From the NCBI RefSeq assembly GCF_001552595.1, contig NZ_BCRM01000008.1, positions 62,001 through 126,000 on the forward strand: 64,000 nucleotides of DNA. The letters run 5' to 3'. The notes beneath the pieces are model-generated. The model did no database searches, had not been told where the DNA came from, and saw only the letters and a program-made list of their open reading frames with translations. This DNA comes from Rhodococcus erythropolis NBRC 15567. GTDB lineage: Bacteria > Actinomycetota > Actinomycetes > Mycobacteriales > Mycobacteriaceae. Shown in pieces: positions 1 to 7,742 of this stretch (the stretch's first letter is position 1; each line of letters begins with the position of its first letter). Both the position numbers and the translations under genes were made by a program.

Positions 1-711
1 GACTTCCCACAGCCAGTCACGAGACCCGCCCTCGAAATCGTCGAGAAGCAAACTGACCGTCTGGCGCTCGGCAGCAGCCTCGAACTCGGCAAGACAACGA
101 CTTCGGAACGACGCCCACAGATAGACAACGCCGACGCACAGAATACTGATGTAGACAACGAGTTGAAACGAAAGGACGAAGTACTCGGCCGTCGCCCCGG
201 CAAGCATGACGAATAACAATCCCAGGCCGTGCACCAGAATCCAGGCCAAACCCAGCGACCGAACAGTCGACAGCGCAACTGCACCGGCACCCACCACACC
301 GGCGATGGTCGCGATCAGAACCAGCTTTCGTGAACCGTCTATCACCGGAAGCATCTCGGCCGCGAGGATCGTGTACAAAACACCCAGCAGTACCACTTCG
401 AGCATGAGTGCCCAGTAGTCGCACCGGGTCGTGTGCTTGGGCGAATACCTCTCTCCCTGAATGGCCCTCGGCAGCCACACACGCACCGAATTGAGGATGA
501 CTGCGAGCGCTGCCACTCCCCAGATCAGGCGGAACTCTTCGTGTTCCGGCGGCACGACATAGGCCAACAAAGCGCACGCACTGAAGAAATTCGCGACGTT
601 GGCCAGCGGAGCTACCGTTGTCACTTGACGGACCTGGCGAGAGAAGAGGTCGCGCCGCTCGACGTCAGACAGTTCGGCGTCGCTCGCACTCGAAGTCAGC
701 CTGCTCAGCAT
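1..711 (-). CDS. Membrane-anchored PAS-domain sensor protein (partial, 3' end off the left edge)
   Basis: The gene starts at 711 with ATG behind a strong GGAGGG ribosome site and reads 237 codons without a stop to the edge. After about 35 cytoplasmic residues come roughly six hydrophobic segments (for example around residues 95-105 and 120-165). Then follows a soluble linker rich in E/A/R and, at the edge, a DWLWE motif, which is typical of the start of a PAS sensory domain. Family knowledge: such N-termini precede histidine kinase, GGDEF/EAL or adenylate cyclase output domains; the output domain here is outside the window, so the enzyme class is unknown. No neighbour suggests a ligand. Confidence 0.7.
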   Translation of the reverse strand, partial: MLSRLTSSASDAELSDVERRDLFSRQVRQVTTVAPLANVANFFSACALLAYVVPPEHEEFRLIWGVAALAVILNSVRVWLPRAIQGERYSPKHTTRCDYWALMLEVVLLGVLYTILAAEMLPVIDGSRKLVLIATIAGVVGAGAVALSTVRSLGLAWILVHGLGLLFVMLAGATAEYFVLSFQLVVYISILCVGVVYLWASFRSRCLAEFEAAAERQTVSLLLDDFEGGSRDWLWEV

Positions 712-794
712 GCAACACCCTCCATCGTGGAGCCGACCAGATGAAGGTAGCGCGGATGCGGGCTCGGGGCACACGATGACGAGAAACTACGAAT

Positions 795-823
795 TGAAAC
801 ACACTGTTAAATAGGATGTTTCA
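795..823. promoter_or_regulatory. Inverted repeat TGAAACA-N15-TGTTTCA in the 138-bp gap between two minus-strand genes
   Basis: Seven-base arms (795-801 and 817-823) flank an AT-rich spacer just upstream of the membrane sensor gene and just downstream of the nuclease gene. The AT-rich setting fits a promoter or operator for the sensor gene; a weak terminator for the nuclease is the alternative. No regulator is identifiable. Confidence 0.3.
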
Positions 824-849
824 GACAATAGCGACAGAACGGATCAGCG

Positions 850-2442
850 CTACAACTCGGAAGCCAGCGGAATTTCCTTCTCCGCACGGTCCGTCATCCA
901 CTCACGTAGGACCTTGGTAGCAATGACGTCGTCCTCGTTGTATTGCAGGATGCGTGTCCGCTGCGTCTCGTCCGGCTCACCGTCGTAGCCGACCGCCTCG
1001 CGGTACCACGCCATCGACGCTTCACCACCGGCTTCGGCGTCACGCCAGTTGAACCCGGCGACGGGGGCAATCTTCTTGAGCCCCTTGCCGTTCGGGCAGA
1101 TGAACTGATCGCTCACCGCTTGATAGATGTCGACCCACTGCGGACTGTCGATGAACTCGCGGATCTCGTCCTTGCTCGGAATCCCGGGCTCACCGGCAAA
1201 CCTGCGCGCCGAGTCCAACAACCACTTGTCCTCGGCCGAACGCGAATAGCAGTACGCGGCAAAGGTTTTACCCGAAGCAGCGGCTGCGGCACGCTCCGCC
1301 ATCAGCCAGCCCCAGAACTCCGCGAACGACCGCGCCTCGTCACGCGTCGGCAGCGGATCCCACGTCGCAAATCCTCGATACATCGAGAAGCCACCGACAT
1401 TGAGCAGCGTTCCCCACAGGTAGGCGCCGTGCTCCTGATAGCTCTCCATGTCGACGTCGATCTCGATGTCCGCCCGAGTCACCGAGATCTTCTCGAACCG
1501 CCGCACCAACGGAGCATCTGCCAACCACGCCTTGGCGATCACGACTGCGTCGTCGAAATTTCCGTGCGGCCAATCCTCGAGCGGCTCACCGTCCCAGGCG
1601 GCCAGCTGATCGATCGTGTTACAGCCGACGTCGCGCAGAAGCTCCGCTCGCGATCCGACAGCCACCAGGCTGACATCGCGGTTGCGAACCAACTCCTGCT
1701 TGCATTCGGTCCACCACGGGCACGACTTGCACTCGCTCACCTGTGACGGAGACGTCAGCACCTCACCGCGGGCAACAGCGATACGGTCGGCGAAACGCTC
1801 GTCGTAGTCGTCGAGAATCGCACTGAGGTCGTGGACGAGGACGCAGTCTCCGTTGTATCCGATCGCGCCTGCCGTGAGCGACGGGCTCGCCAGCCCACGA
1901 CGCGCGAGCATCCGGTAGACCTGCGCGACGCGCATCTGATCGCGGACCTGACTGCGGACCTTGCGTTTGGGATCGACCGCGGGCTCCCATTCGAAGAGCC
2001 CCGAGGTGATCGCGCCCTGGCCGGGATCGGTCACCTTGTGATTGACGACAATGACGGGGATGTACCCGCCGCCCTCGTCGTCACGGATGAGCATTTCGCA
2101 GCGGCCCTTGCGTCCGGTGTCGCGCTCGACCGGCAAGACCGCGCCCCAGATCCGGTCCGCGCCGGCCTCACAGGCAGCAAGTGTGTCGCGAGCCTGAGCC
2201 GACGCCGATTGATCGGGGTTGATCTTCACCCAACGCTCGGGAGCAGCGCCGATCACCAGTTCGGCGATCTCCGTGCGCTTCGCGATCGCGGCATCCTGGC
2301 GCTGCTTGACGCCGGTGTCGACGGGTTCCGAAGCCGATTTCCCGGGAAACAACCCGTCCAGACGCACCCGATGACGGCATCGGGTCAACGCCCCCGAATC
2401 GATGATCGGGAGCTGGGGCGCGGGGTTGTTAACGGAACACAC
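850..2442 (-). CDS. TM0106-family RecB-like Fe-S nuclease with C-terminal RNase H-like (YprB) domain
   Basis: A 530-residue protein of the TM0106 / RecB-like putative nuclease family. Four cysteines in the spacing known from Fe-S nucleases are visible: C22 near the N-terminus and C238, C241, C247 (motif CKSCPWWTEC). The middle part resembles a RecB nuclease core. The C-terminal third has a DEDD-type exonuclease look, with D-x-E around residues 329-333 and YNEDD near residue 505, as in RNase_H_2 proteins. The frame stays open upstream to 2706, but that would overlap the divergent DUF6474 gene, so GTG at 2442 is preferred; the start lacks an obvious ribosome site. Probably a DNA or RNA processing nuclease; substrate unknown. 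Confidence 0.7.
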   Translation of the reverse strand: MCSVNNPAPQLPIIDSGALTRCRHRVRLDGLFPGKSASEPVDTGVKQRQDAAIAKRTEIAELVIGAAPERWVKINPDQSASAQARDTLAACEAGADRIWGAVLPVERDTGRKGRCEMLIRDDEGGGYIPVIVVNHKVTDPGQGAITSGLFEWEPAVDPKRKVRSQVRDQMRVAQVYRMLARRGLASPSLTAGAIGYNGDCVLVHDLSAILDDYDERFADRIAVARGEVLTSPSQVSECKSCPWWTECKQELVRNRDVSLVAVGSRAELLRDVGCNTIDQLAAWDGEPLEDWPHGNFDDAVVIAKAWLADAPLVRRFEKISVTRADIEIDVDMESYQEHGAYLWGTLLNVGGFSMYRGFATWDPLPTRDEARSFAEFWGWLMAERAAAAASGKTFAAYCYSRSAEDKWLLDSARRFAGEPGIPSKDEIREFIDSPQWVDIYQAVSDQFICPNGKGLKKIAPVAGFNWRDAEAGGEASMAWYREAVGYDGEPDETQRTRILQYNEDDVIATKVLREWMTDRAEKEIPLASEL

Positions 2443-2530
2443 GATGACGAAGATTATGTGCTCCCCTAGGCTGAAGCCGAAGCGCAGGTACCTGGCAACA
2501 CACAAACACCTGGAAACGGGGTCCTTTTCG

Positions 2531-3184
2531 ATGGGGTTGTTCAAGAAGCGAAAGTCTCGTGCCACCCGCAAGGCGGAGGCAAAGGCTCTCAAGCACAAGG
2601 CTGAGGTCGAGGCGAAGCTCAACGCCAAGAGCCAGCGTAAGCGCGACAAGGTCGAGACCAAGTCGCTCAAGAAGCTGGAGAAAGCCGAGATCGAGTCACA
2701 GCACAAGATCGAAAAGGCGCAGATCGCGACCCTGAAGGCGCAGGAGAAAGCCGCTGCGAATCAGGGCCTGACTGTCGCCAAGGTGCGTAAGTACCTGGGT
2801 GTGGCACGTCTGCTTGCTCCCGTTCTCCTGCCGATCGCCTACCGCGCTGCCACGGCTGTGCGCGCCCAGCTCGACACCACGCGCGCGCAGAAGATGGGCA
2901 TCGCCGTCGACCAGCTCGGTGACTACACCGGTCACGGCGCGAAGTTGAGCGCTCGTATCGCCGGTGCCGAGAGCTCGGTCACCGAGATCCTCAGCCGCAA
3001 GCCCGACGACGCGGAGACGCAGCGTTTTGCCGCCGCCATCCGCGAGCGCCTCGGCGATCTCAGCACGGCAGTTCGCGCTGCCGAGCAGATGCCGCAGGCT
3101 CGCCGTAAGGCAGCTCACCAGGCCATTTCTTCCGAACTCGACGGCGTCGAAGCAGATCTGCTCGCACGTCTCGGCGTGCGCTAG
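2531..3184 (+). CDS. DUF6474 family protein, Lys/Ala-rich coiled-coil
   Basis: A 217-residue protein. Residues 1-75 are extremely rich in K, A, E and R and should form a long charged helix or coiled coil. A hydrophobic patch follows around residues 92-110 (LLAPVLLPIAY), then an alpha-helical C-terminal region rich in A, E and R. This matches the actinobacterial DUF6474 family of unknown function; membrane association through the hydrophobic stretch is possible. ATG 2531 is chosen over the upstream in-frame ATG at 2402 because the latter lies inside the divergent nuclease gene. It is followed after 14 nt by a membrane protein gene. Confidence 0.7.
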   Translation: MGLFKKRKSRATRKAEAKALKHKAEVEAKLNAKSQRKRDKVETKSLKKLEKAEIESQHKIEKAQIATLKAQEKAAANQGLTVAKVRKYLGVARLLAPVLLPIAYRAATAVRAQLDTTRAQKMGIAVDQLGDYTGHGAKLSARIAGAESSVTEILSRKPDDAETQRFAAAIRERLGDLSTAVRAAEQMPQARRKAAHQAISSELDGVEADLLARLGVR

Positions 3185-3198
3185 ACCTGAGAACGCCA

Positions 3199-3714
3199 GT
3201 GAGAGCAGCCGAGCAGACCGCGCCCCTCCGGGGGATCTCTGTCGGTTCCGCTTCGGCTGCTCTCGCTGTCGCCGCGCATGGAATCGGCGGAGGCGAGCTG
3301 CCACAGTCGTCGTCGCTGACCCTGCTGCTCGCCGTCTGCGCAACCGTCGGCGCCGTGACGGCCACCCTTCCCGCCCTCTCCCGGGGGCCCGCTGCCCTGA
3401 TCGTGGCTCTTGGCCTGGGTCAGCTCGCCGCGCACACCACCATGACGCTCTCCGAGCACGCTCATTCGCCCGCTCCGGGATTGGTGATGCTCGGTGCTCA
3501 CGCCGGTGCCACCGTCGCCTGTGCGGTGGCGGTCCTGGCCGCCGAGCGCCTCTACCGCGTTGTCACCCACGCTCTCCACGTCGTCCTGGCGTCCCTGGCT
3601 CCCGCCGCCGTCACTTCCCGCGGCCACACCGTCTCGACCGGAATCCATCACGGACCCGTCGACGCCCTTCTTCGCGCCAGCATCTCGCGGCGCGGTCCTC
3701 CTGCCCTGGTCTGA
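3199..3714 (+). CDS. Small multi-pass membrane protein with His residues, upstream of the YcnI-CopC-CopD genes
   Basis: A 171-residue protein starting with GTG. There are about four hydrophobic segments (roughly residues 16-30, 40-60, 63-78 and 93-115). Histidines and a methionine sit together around residues 78-88 (HTTMTLSEHAH), with more His in the C-terminal tail. The layout resembles small membrane proteins found beside copper-handling genes in actinobacteria. The position directly before ycnI, copC and copD genes on the same strand suggests a role in copper homeostasis, but no domain name can be given with certainty. Confidence 0.6.
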   Translation: MRAAEQTAPLRGISVGSASAALAVAAHGIGGGELPQSSSLTLLLAVCATVGAVTATLPALSRGPAALIVALGLGQLAAHTTMTLSEHAHSPAPGLVMLGAHAGATVACAVAVLAAERLYRVVTHALHVVLASLAPAAVTSRGHTVSTGIHHGPVDALLRASISRRGPPALV

Positions 3715-3766
3715 AGATTCGTAGAACTCCCCACCCCTTCACCAGACCAAGAGGACACTTCCCGAC

Positions 3767-4435
3767 ATGAAGAACACCCTGATTTCGCGTGCGGTTGTCA
3801 CGACCGTCGCTACCGGCAGCGCTGTGCTGCTGGCCGCCGGAATTGCTTCAGCACACGTCAGCGTCGTCGCACCAGGAGCTACGCAGGGCGGATACTCCGT
3901 TCTCACGTTCCGCGTGCCCACCGAATCCGACACCGCTTCGACCACCAAGCTGACGGTGGGCCTCCCCGACCTCAAGTCGGCACGCACCGAACCGATGCCC
4001 GGTTGGACCGCCGTCGTCGAGAAGGACCCCACCTCGCTGGTCGCGAAGTCCGTGACCTGGACGGCCGACCCCGGCGTCGGAATCGCCCCCGGCCAGTTCC
4101 AGCAGTTCGTTCTTTCCGCCGGCCCGCTGCCGGAGCAGGAAGAGGTCGAGTTCAAGGCCGTGCAGACGTACAGCGACGGCAACGTCGTCAACTGGGATCA
4201 GGAAGAACTTGCCGACGGCAGCGAGCCGGACAAGCCTGCGCCGACGCTGACTCTCGCCGCATCCACCGGCGATGCTCACGGAGCGCCTGCTGCCGATAAC
4301 ACTGCCGAGACGTCCGCTGCATCCGAATCTTCTTCGTCAGACAACACCGCGCGCTGGCTCGGCGGCGTCGGCCTGGTGCTCGGCGCCTTGGGCGCTGCAC
4401 TCGGCCTCGGCGCACTGGTCAGGAGCAAGCGCTGA
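3767..4435 (+). CDS. ycnI: YcnI family copper-binding secreted/membrane-anchored protein
   Basis: A 222-residue protein with a signal peptide ending in A-S-A at residues 27-29, directly followed by H30. YcnI proteins (DUF1775) bind Cu(II) through this new N-terminal histidine plus other residues, and W in the PGW motif around residue 83 also fits. The YcnI domain spans about 30-160. A Ser/Ala-rich linker follows, then a C-terminal transmembrane helix (about 195-217) and a short RSKR tail, so it is anchored outside the membrane. It overlaps the copC start by one base (TGATG), indicating coupled translation. It probably delivers copper to or takes it from CopC/CopD. Confidence 0.88.
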   Translation: MKNTLISRAVVTTVATGSAVLLAAGIASAHVSVVAPGATQGGYSVLTFRVPTESDTASTTKLTVGLPDLKSARTEPMPGWTAVVEKDPTSLVAKSVTWTADPGVGIAPGQFQQFVLSAGPLPEQEEVEFKAVQTYSDGNVVNWDQEELADGSEPDKPAPTLTLAASTGDAHGAPAADNTAETSAASESSSSDNTARWLGGVGLVLGALGAALGLGALVRSKR

Positions 4436-4953
4436 TGAGTACCCGGATCAAGGTCATCGCCGTCGGCATGCTCGCGATGCTGGCCACGATGCTCGGAATG
4501 GGCACGGCCAGTGCGCACTCCGCGGTTGTCGGCTCCAACCCGGAAAACGGCGCGTCCATTCAGGTTGCGCCTGACAAGGTTTCGGTCACGTTCAACGAGG
4601 CTCTGCAGGCGCAGTTCGCGGCGCTGACGGTCACCGGCCCGGACGGCAACCTCTGGACCAAGAGCGATCCGTCCGTCGAAGGACCCACTGTCAGTGCAGA
4701 CCTCGGCGATCTCGGGCCGACCGGCGTCTACACCATCGCGTACCGAGTCACTTCCGCCGACGGCCACCCCGTCAACGGAACTCTGACCTTCACCCTCACC
4801 GAGGCGGGGTCGGGCACTCCCGGCGCTGCCGCTGCGTCGAGTACGGGTGAGTCGGAGTCCGGCAGCATGCCGGTGTGGATCTTCATCGTCGCCGGCGTCG
4901 TCGTGTTCGGCGGTGCGCTGTTCTTCGTGCTGCGTAAGCCGAAGTCGAGCTGA
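4435..4953 (+). CDS. copC: CopC domain copper-resistance/acquisition protein, membrane-anchored
   Basis: A 172-residue protein. The signal peptide ends at ASA with H28 as first mature residue, the classic CopC Cu(II) ligand. The HPVNG motif near residue 105 supplies the second conserved histidine. The beta-sandwich covers about 28-125. A Ser/Gly-rich linker and one C-terminal transmembrane helix (about 144-165) follow. It lies between ycnI and copD, with coupled start. Family knowledge: periplasmic or cell-wall-side copper carrier working with the CopD importer. Confidence 0.88.
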   Translation: MSTRIKVIAVGMLAMLATMLGMGTASAHSAVVGSNPENGASIQVAPDKVSVTFNEALQAQFAALTVTGPDGNLWTKSDPSVEGPTVSADLGDLGPTGVYTIAYRVTSADGHPVNGTLTFTLTEAGSGTPGAAAASSTGESESGSMPVWIFIVAGVVVFGGALFFVLRKPKSS

Positions 4954-4957
4954 TCGC

Positions 4958-5899
4958 GTGACGGGTACGGCAAACAGGTGGTGGTTGCTGTTTGCCGTAC
5001 CCACAGCTCTGCTGGGAGTCCTCATCGCCTGGGGCCTCGCGAGCCCGTCGGGACCCGAATCGTCGAGCACTGTCCGCGTTCTCGCGATCGGATGCGGCTC
5101 GTTGACGCTCGGCATCGCGACGCTTGCCTGGATGGGCCGCAGTGAACGCCGCCCGGCAACAACCCCCGCCGTCATGTGGACTCAGCTCACCGCGGCGGCA
5201 GCGGTTTGGCTCGTCGCCGAGATCACGCTCCTCGTGCTCAATGCCGCAGCCGCAGACGGCGCCCCGGTCACCTCACTGACCATCGGGCACTTCGGCGCAT
5301 TCGTCTCCGAGGTCAACGTCGGCCGCGTCGGTGTCGCGATCATCGCGTGCGCGTTTGCCGTGGTCTGTTACGGCATCTACGGGTTCACCAATCCCGAGGC
5401 GGTGCCCGTCGCACCGGCATTGGTCGTCTCCGCGTTGGCGCTCGCCGCCCGCCCGATCACCGGGCACATGGCGCAGCAGAGCTTCGGATCGATCCTCGAC
5501 GCCGTTCACGTCCTCGCTGCGGCCTTGTGGTTCGGCGTGCTCGCCGCACTCGCGCTTGCCGTACCGTCGCGCGGTGCCTGGGCGATCTGGTTGCCCAGGT
5601 ACTCCGCCCTCGCCTGGCGATGCGTCCTCGCGTTGGTCGTCACCGGTATCGTCAACGCCGTCGTGCGACTCGACTCGCTCTCCGCCTTCTACGACACCGC
5701 TTACGGCCGGGTGATCCTCGCCAAGATCGTGGCGATCGCAATGCTCGTCGCGCTGGGATGGTGGTGGCGCCGGACATGGGTGGTCGCAAGTGCTGCACAC
5801 CGCATGAGTTCGGACGGATCCCTGCGCCGCGCCATCGGTGAAGTTGTCTTCATGGCCATCGCATTCGGGCTCGCCGCGGCCCTTGCGACAACTGCGTAA
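4958..5899 (+). CDS. copD: CopD domain membrane protein (copper import)
   Basis: A 313-residue integral membrane protein with about eight helices. GTG 4958 lies 4 nt after the copC stop. It carries the CopD-type core: the segment HFGAFVSEVNVGR, the motif PITGHM, HVLAAALWFG around residues 188-197, and RYSALAW. Histidines within helices are the usual metal ligands of the family. It forms a YcnI-CopC-CopD set equal to a split YcnJ system. It is the last gene of the run; the following 120 bp separate it from the sulfation operon. Confidence 0.85.
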   Translation: MTGTANRWWLLFAVPTALLGVLIAWGLASPSGPESSSTVRVLAIGCGSLTLGIATLAWMGRSERRPATTPAVMWTQLTAAAAVWLVAEITLLVLNAAAADGAPVTSLTIGHFGAFVSEVNVGRVGVAIIACAFAVVCYGIYGFTNPEAVPVAPALVVSALALAARPITGHMAQQSFGSILDAVHVLAAALWFGVLAALALAVPSRGAWAIWLPRYSALAWRCVLALVVTGIVNAVVRLDSLSAFYDTAYGRVILAKIVAIAMLVALGWWWRRTWVVASAAHRMSSDGSLRRAIGEVVFMAIAFGLAAALATTA

Positions 5900-5933
5900 G
5901 ACGTGCCTCAGCACAAGATTTCGTGACCCGCAC

Positions 5934-5970
5934 ATTTAACGTTTCACGTCGAGATTTAACCTCTACGTGA
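5934..5970 (+). promoter_or_regulatory. Direct and inverted repeats in front of the sulfotransferase operon
   Basis: ATTTAAC occurs at 5934-5940 and again at 5954-5960, exactly 20 bp apart. Interlaced with it is a perfect six-base inverted repeat TCACGT (5944-5949) / ACGTGA (5965-5970). The element ends about 50 bp before the stf0 start, where an activator or repressor of the operon could bind. The cognate regulator cannot be named. Confidence 0.35.
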
Positions 5971-6021
5971 GTTTATTTTCCCAGCTTGCGGCGGTTTCCG
6001 GCCACCCTTAGCGTTGCTCGC

Positions 6022-6831
6022 ATGACGGAGGCCCAACGCTCGTTTCTCGTCTGCGCTTCGCAGCGCAGTGGCAGTACTTTGCTGGTCGAATCCCTGCGAG
6101 CAACAGGGGTCGCGGGTGAGCCGGAAGAGTTCTTCCAGTACCTCCCCGAGACCTCGCGTTCGCCGCAACCGAGGCAGTGGTTCGAAGACGTCACGGACGA
6201 GTCCGTCCTGGGGCTGCTCGCCCCGTTCCACCCGGGTACGCCGGACACCCGCACCTCCGAGCAGTGGCGCACACAACTTCTCGAACTCGGCCGAACACCC
6301 AACGGAGTCTGGGGCGGCAAGCTGATGTGGAATCAGACACCGCTCCTGCTCGATCGCGCAGCCGGATTGCCGTGGCGCAGTGGGACAGATCTACGTTCCG
6401 CACTCCACGACACTCTCGATCACGACCTGCAGTTCATCCACGTCTATCGAGAAGATGTTGTCGCTCAGGCTGTATCGATGTGGCGAGCCGTGCAGACGCA
6501 GGTCTGGCGCGACGACGCGACCCCACCGAATCTCTCGGACGGTGCGCAGTACAACGCGCTCGGAATCGCACACCTGGTGACGATTCTCGGTGAGCAGGAA
6601 CGACAGTGGAAGCGCTGGTTCGAGGAAGAGGACATCTCCCCCATCGAGATCGGGTTCCGCGATCTCACCGAAGACCCGCAGTCCGTGGTCGCAAAAACCC
6701 TCATTTCCCTCGGTCTCGACGGACAACTGGCCCCACCACCGCCGCTGCGTCGTCAGAGCGACGGACGCTCCCGCGAATGGGTGCAGCGTTATCGCATCGA
6801 CGCAGAACAGAACGGATACCCCGTCACATGA
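6022..6831 (+). CDS. Stf0 family (trehalose-type) PAPS-dependent sulfotransferase
   Basis: A 269-residue protein matching the Stf0 sulfotransferase family. The 5'-phosphosulfate loop CASQRSGST sits at residues 11-19, followed by the EEFFQY segment and the acidic/aromatic region VYREDVVAQAVS typical of the 3'-phosphate-binding part. In mycobacteria Stf0 sulfates trehalose for sulfolipids; the acceptor here is not known. The start at 6022 is preferred over 5986 because homology begins right after it. It shares ATGA with cysD and stands in one operon with the two enzymes that make PAPS, so donor supply and use are coupled. Confidence 0.85.
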   Translation: MTEAQRSFLVCASQRSGSTLLVESLRATGVAGEPEEFFQYLPETSRSPQPRQWFEDVTDESVLGLLAPFHPGTPDTRTSEQWRTQLLELGRTPNGVWGGKLMWNQTPLLLDRAAGLPWRSGTDLRSALHDTLDHDLQFIHVYREDVVAQAVSMWRAVQTQVWRDDATPPNLSDGAQYNALGIAHLVTILGEQERQWKRWFEEEDISPIEIGFRDLTEDPQSVVAKTLISLGLDGQLAPPPPLRRQSDGRSREWVQRYRIDAEQNGYPVT

Positions 6832-7742
6832 GCACCGTCACCGATGTCGTCGACGAACTCCGAGTTCTCGAATCCGAAGCGGTTCACATCATTCGAGAGG
6901 TGGTGGCAGAACTCGAAAGACCGGTACTGCTCTTCTCGGCCGGCAAGGACTCGATAGTCCTGCTTCGACTCGCCGAGAAGGCGTTTCGACCCTCCCCACT
7001 CCCTTTCCCGGTCCTACACGTCGACACCGGTCACAATTTCGAGGAAGTCATCGAATTTCGCGACCGCCGAATCAAGGAGGGCGGGCACACACTTCTGGTT
7101 GCTTCCGTTCAGGATTCGATCGACCAGGGTCGAGTGCAGGAGTCGACCGAGACCAGCGGATCGCGAAACCGCCTGCAGACCAGAACTCTGCTCGACGCTC
7201 TCGAAGGCGGGCGATTCGACGCCGCATTCGGCGGCGCCCGCCGGGACGAGGAACGTGCGCGAGCCAAGGAGCGAGTCCTGAGCTTCCGTGACGAGTTCGG
7301 CCAGTGGGACCCTCGGGCGCAACGGGCCGAACCGTGGTCGCTCTACAACGGTCGGATCAGACGCGGAGAGTCCGTTCGTGTCTTCCCGCTGAGCAACTGG
7401 ACAGAACTCGACATCTGGCGCTACATAGCCCAGGAGGAACTGGAGTTGCCGCCCATCTATTTCGCGCACGAACGGCGGGTATTCGAGCGCGACGGAATGC
7501 TCCTCGCTGCTTCGGAATTCAGCACCGACGCCGAGAACGCCGCGGCAACGACCGAGTGGGTGCGATATCGAACCGTCGGCGATCTGACCATCACCGGCGC
7601 CGTTCGATCGCACGCCACCACCATCGACGACGTCGTCACCGAGATCTCGGCCGCGACGGTTTCCGAACGAGGCGAGACTCGCGCAGACGACCGAACCTCG
7701 GTCGCCGCGATGGAAGACCGAAAGCGTGAGGGCTACTTCTGA
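6828..7742 (+). CDS. cysD: Sulfate adenylyltransferase subunit 2
   Basis: A 304-residue member of the PAPS-reductase-like ATP pyrophosphatase family. The PP-loop motif SAGKDS lies near residue 38, followed by HVDTGHNFEE and the GGARRDEERARAKER segment, all diagnostic for CysD. It forms APS from ATP and sulfate together with CysN. ATG 6828 overlaps the stf0 stop by 4 nt, and the stop overlaps the cysNC start. No cysH or sulfite reductase gene is nearby, so this copy probably serves sulfation rather than cysteine synthesis. Confidence 0.93.
   Translation: MSTVTDVVDELRVLESEAVHIIREVVAELERPVLLFSAGKDSIVLLRLAEKAFRPSPLPFPVLHVDTGHNFEEVIEFRDRRIKEGGHTLLVASVQDSIDQGRVQESTETSGSRNRLQTRTLLDALEGGRFDAAFGGARRDEERARAKERVLSFRDEFGQWDPRAQRAEPWSLYNGRIRRGESVRVFPLSNWTELDIWRYIAQEELELPPIYFAHERRVFERDGMLLAASEFSTDAENAAATTEWVRYRTVGDLTITGAVRSHATTIDDVVTEISAATVSERGETRADDRTSVAAMEDRKREGYF

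Noticed and set aside
2443..2706. N-terminal extension of the RecB-like nuclease
   Set aside because: The extra 88 residues read like noise and overlap the divergent DUF6474 gene.
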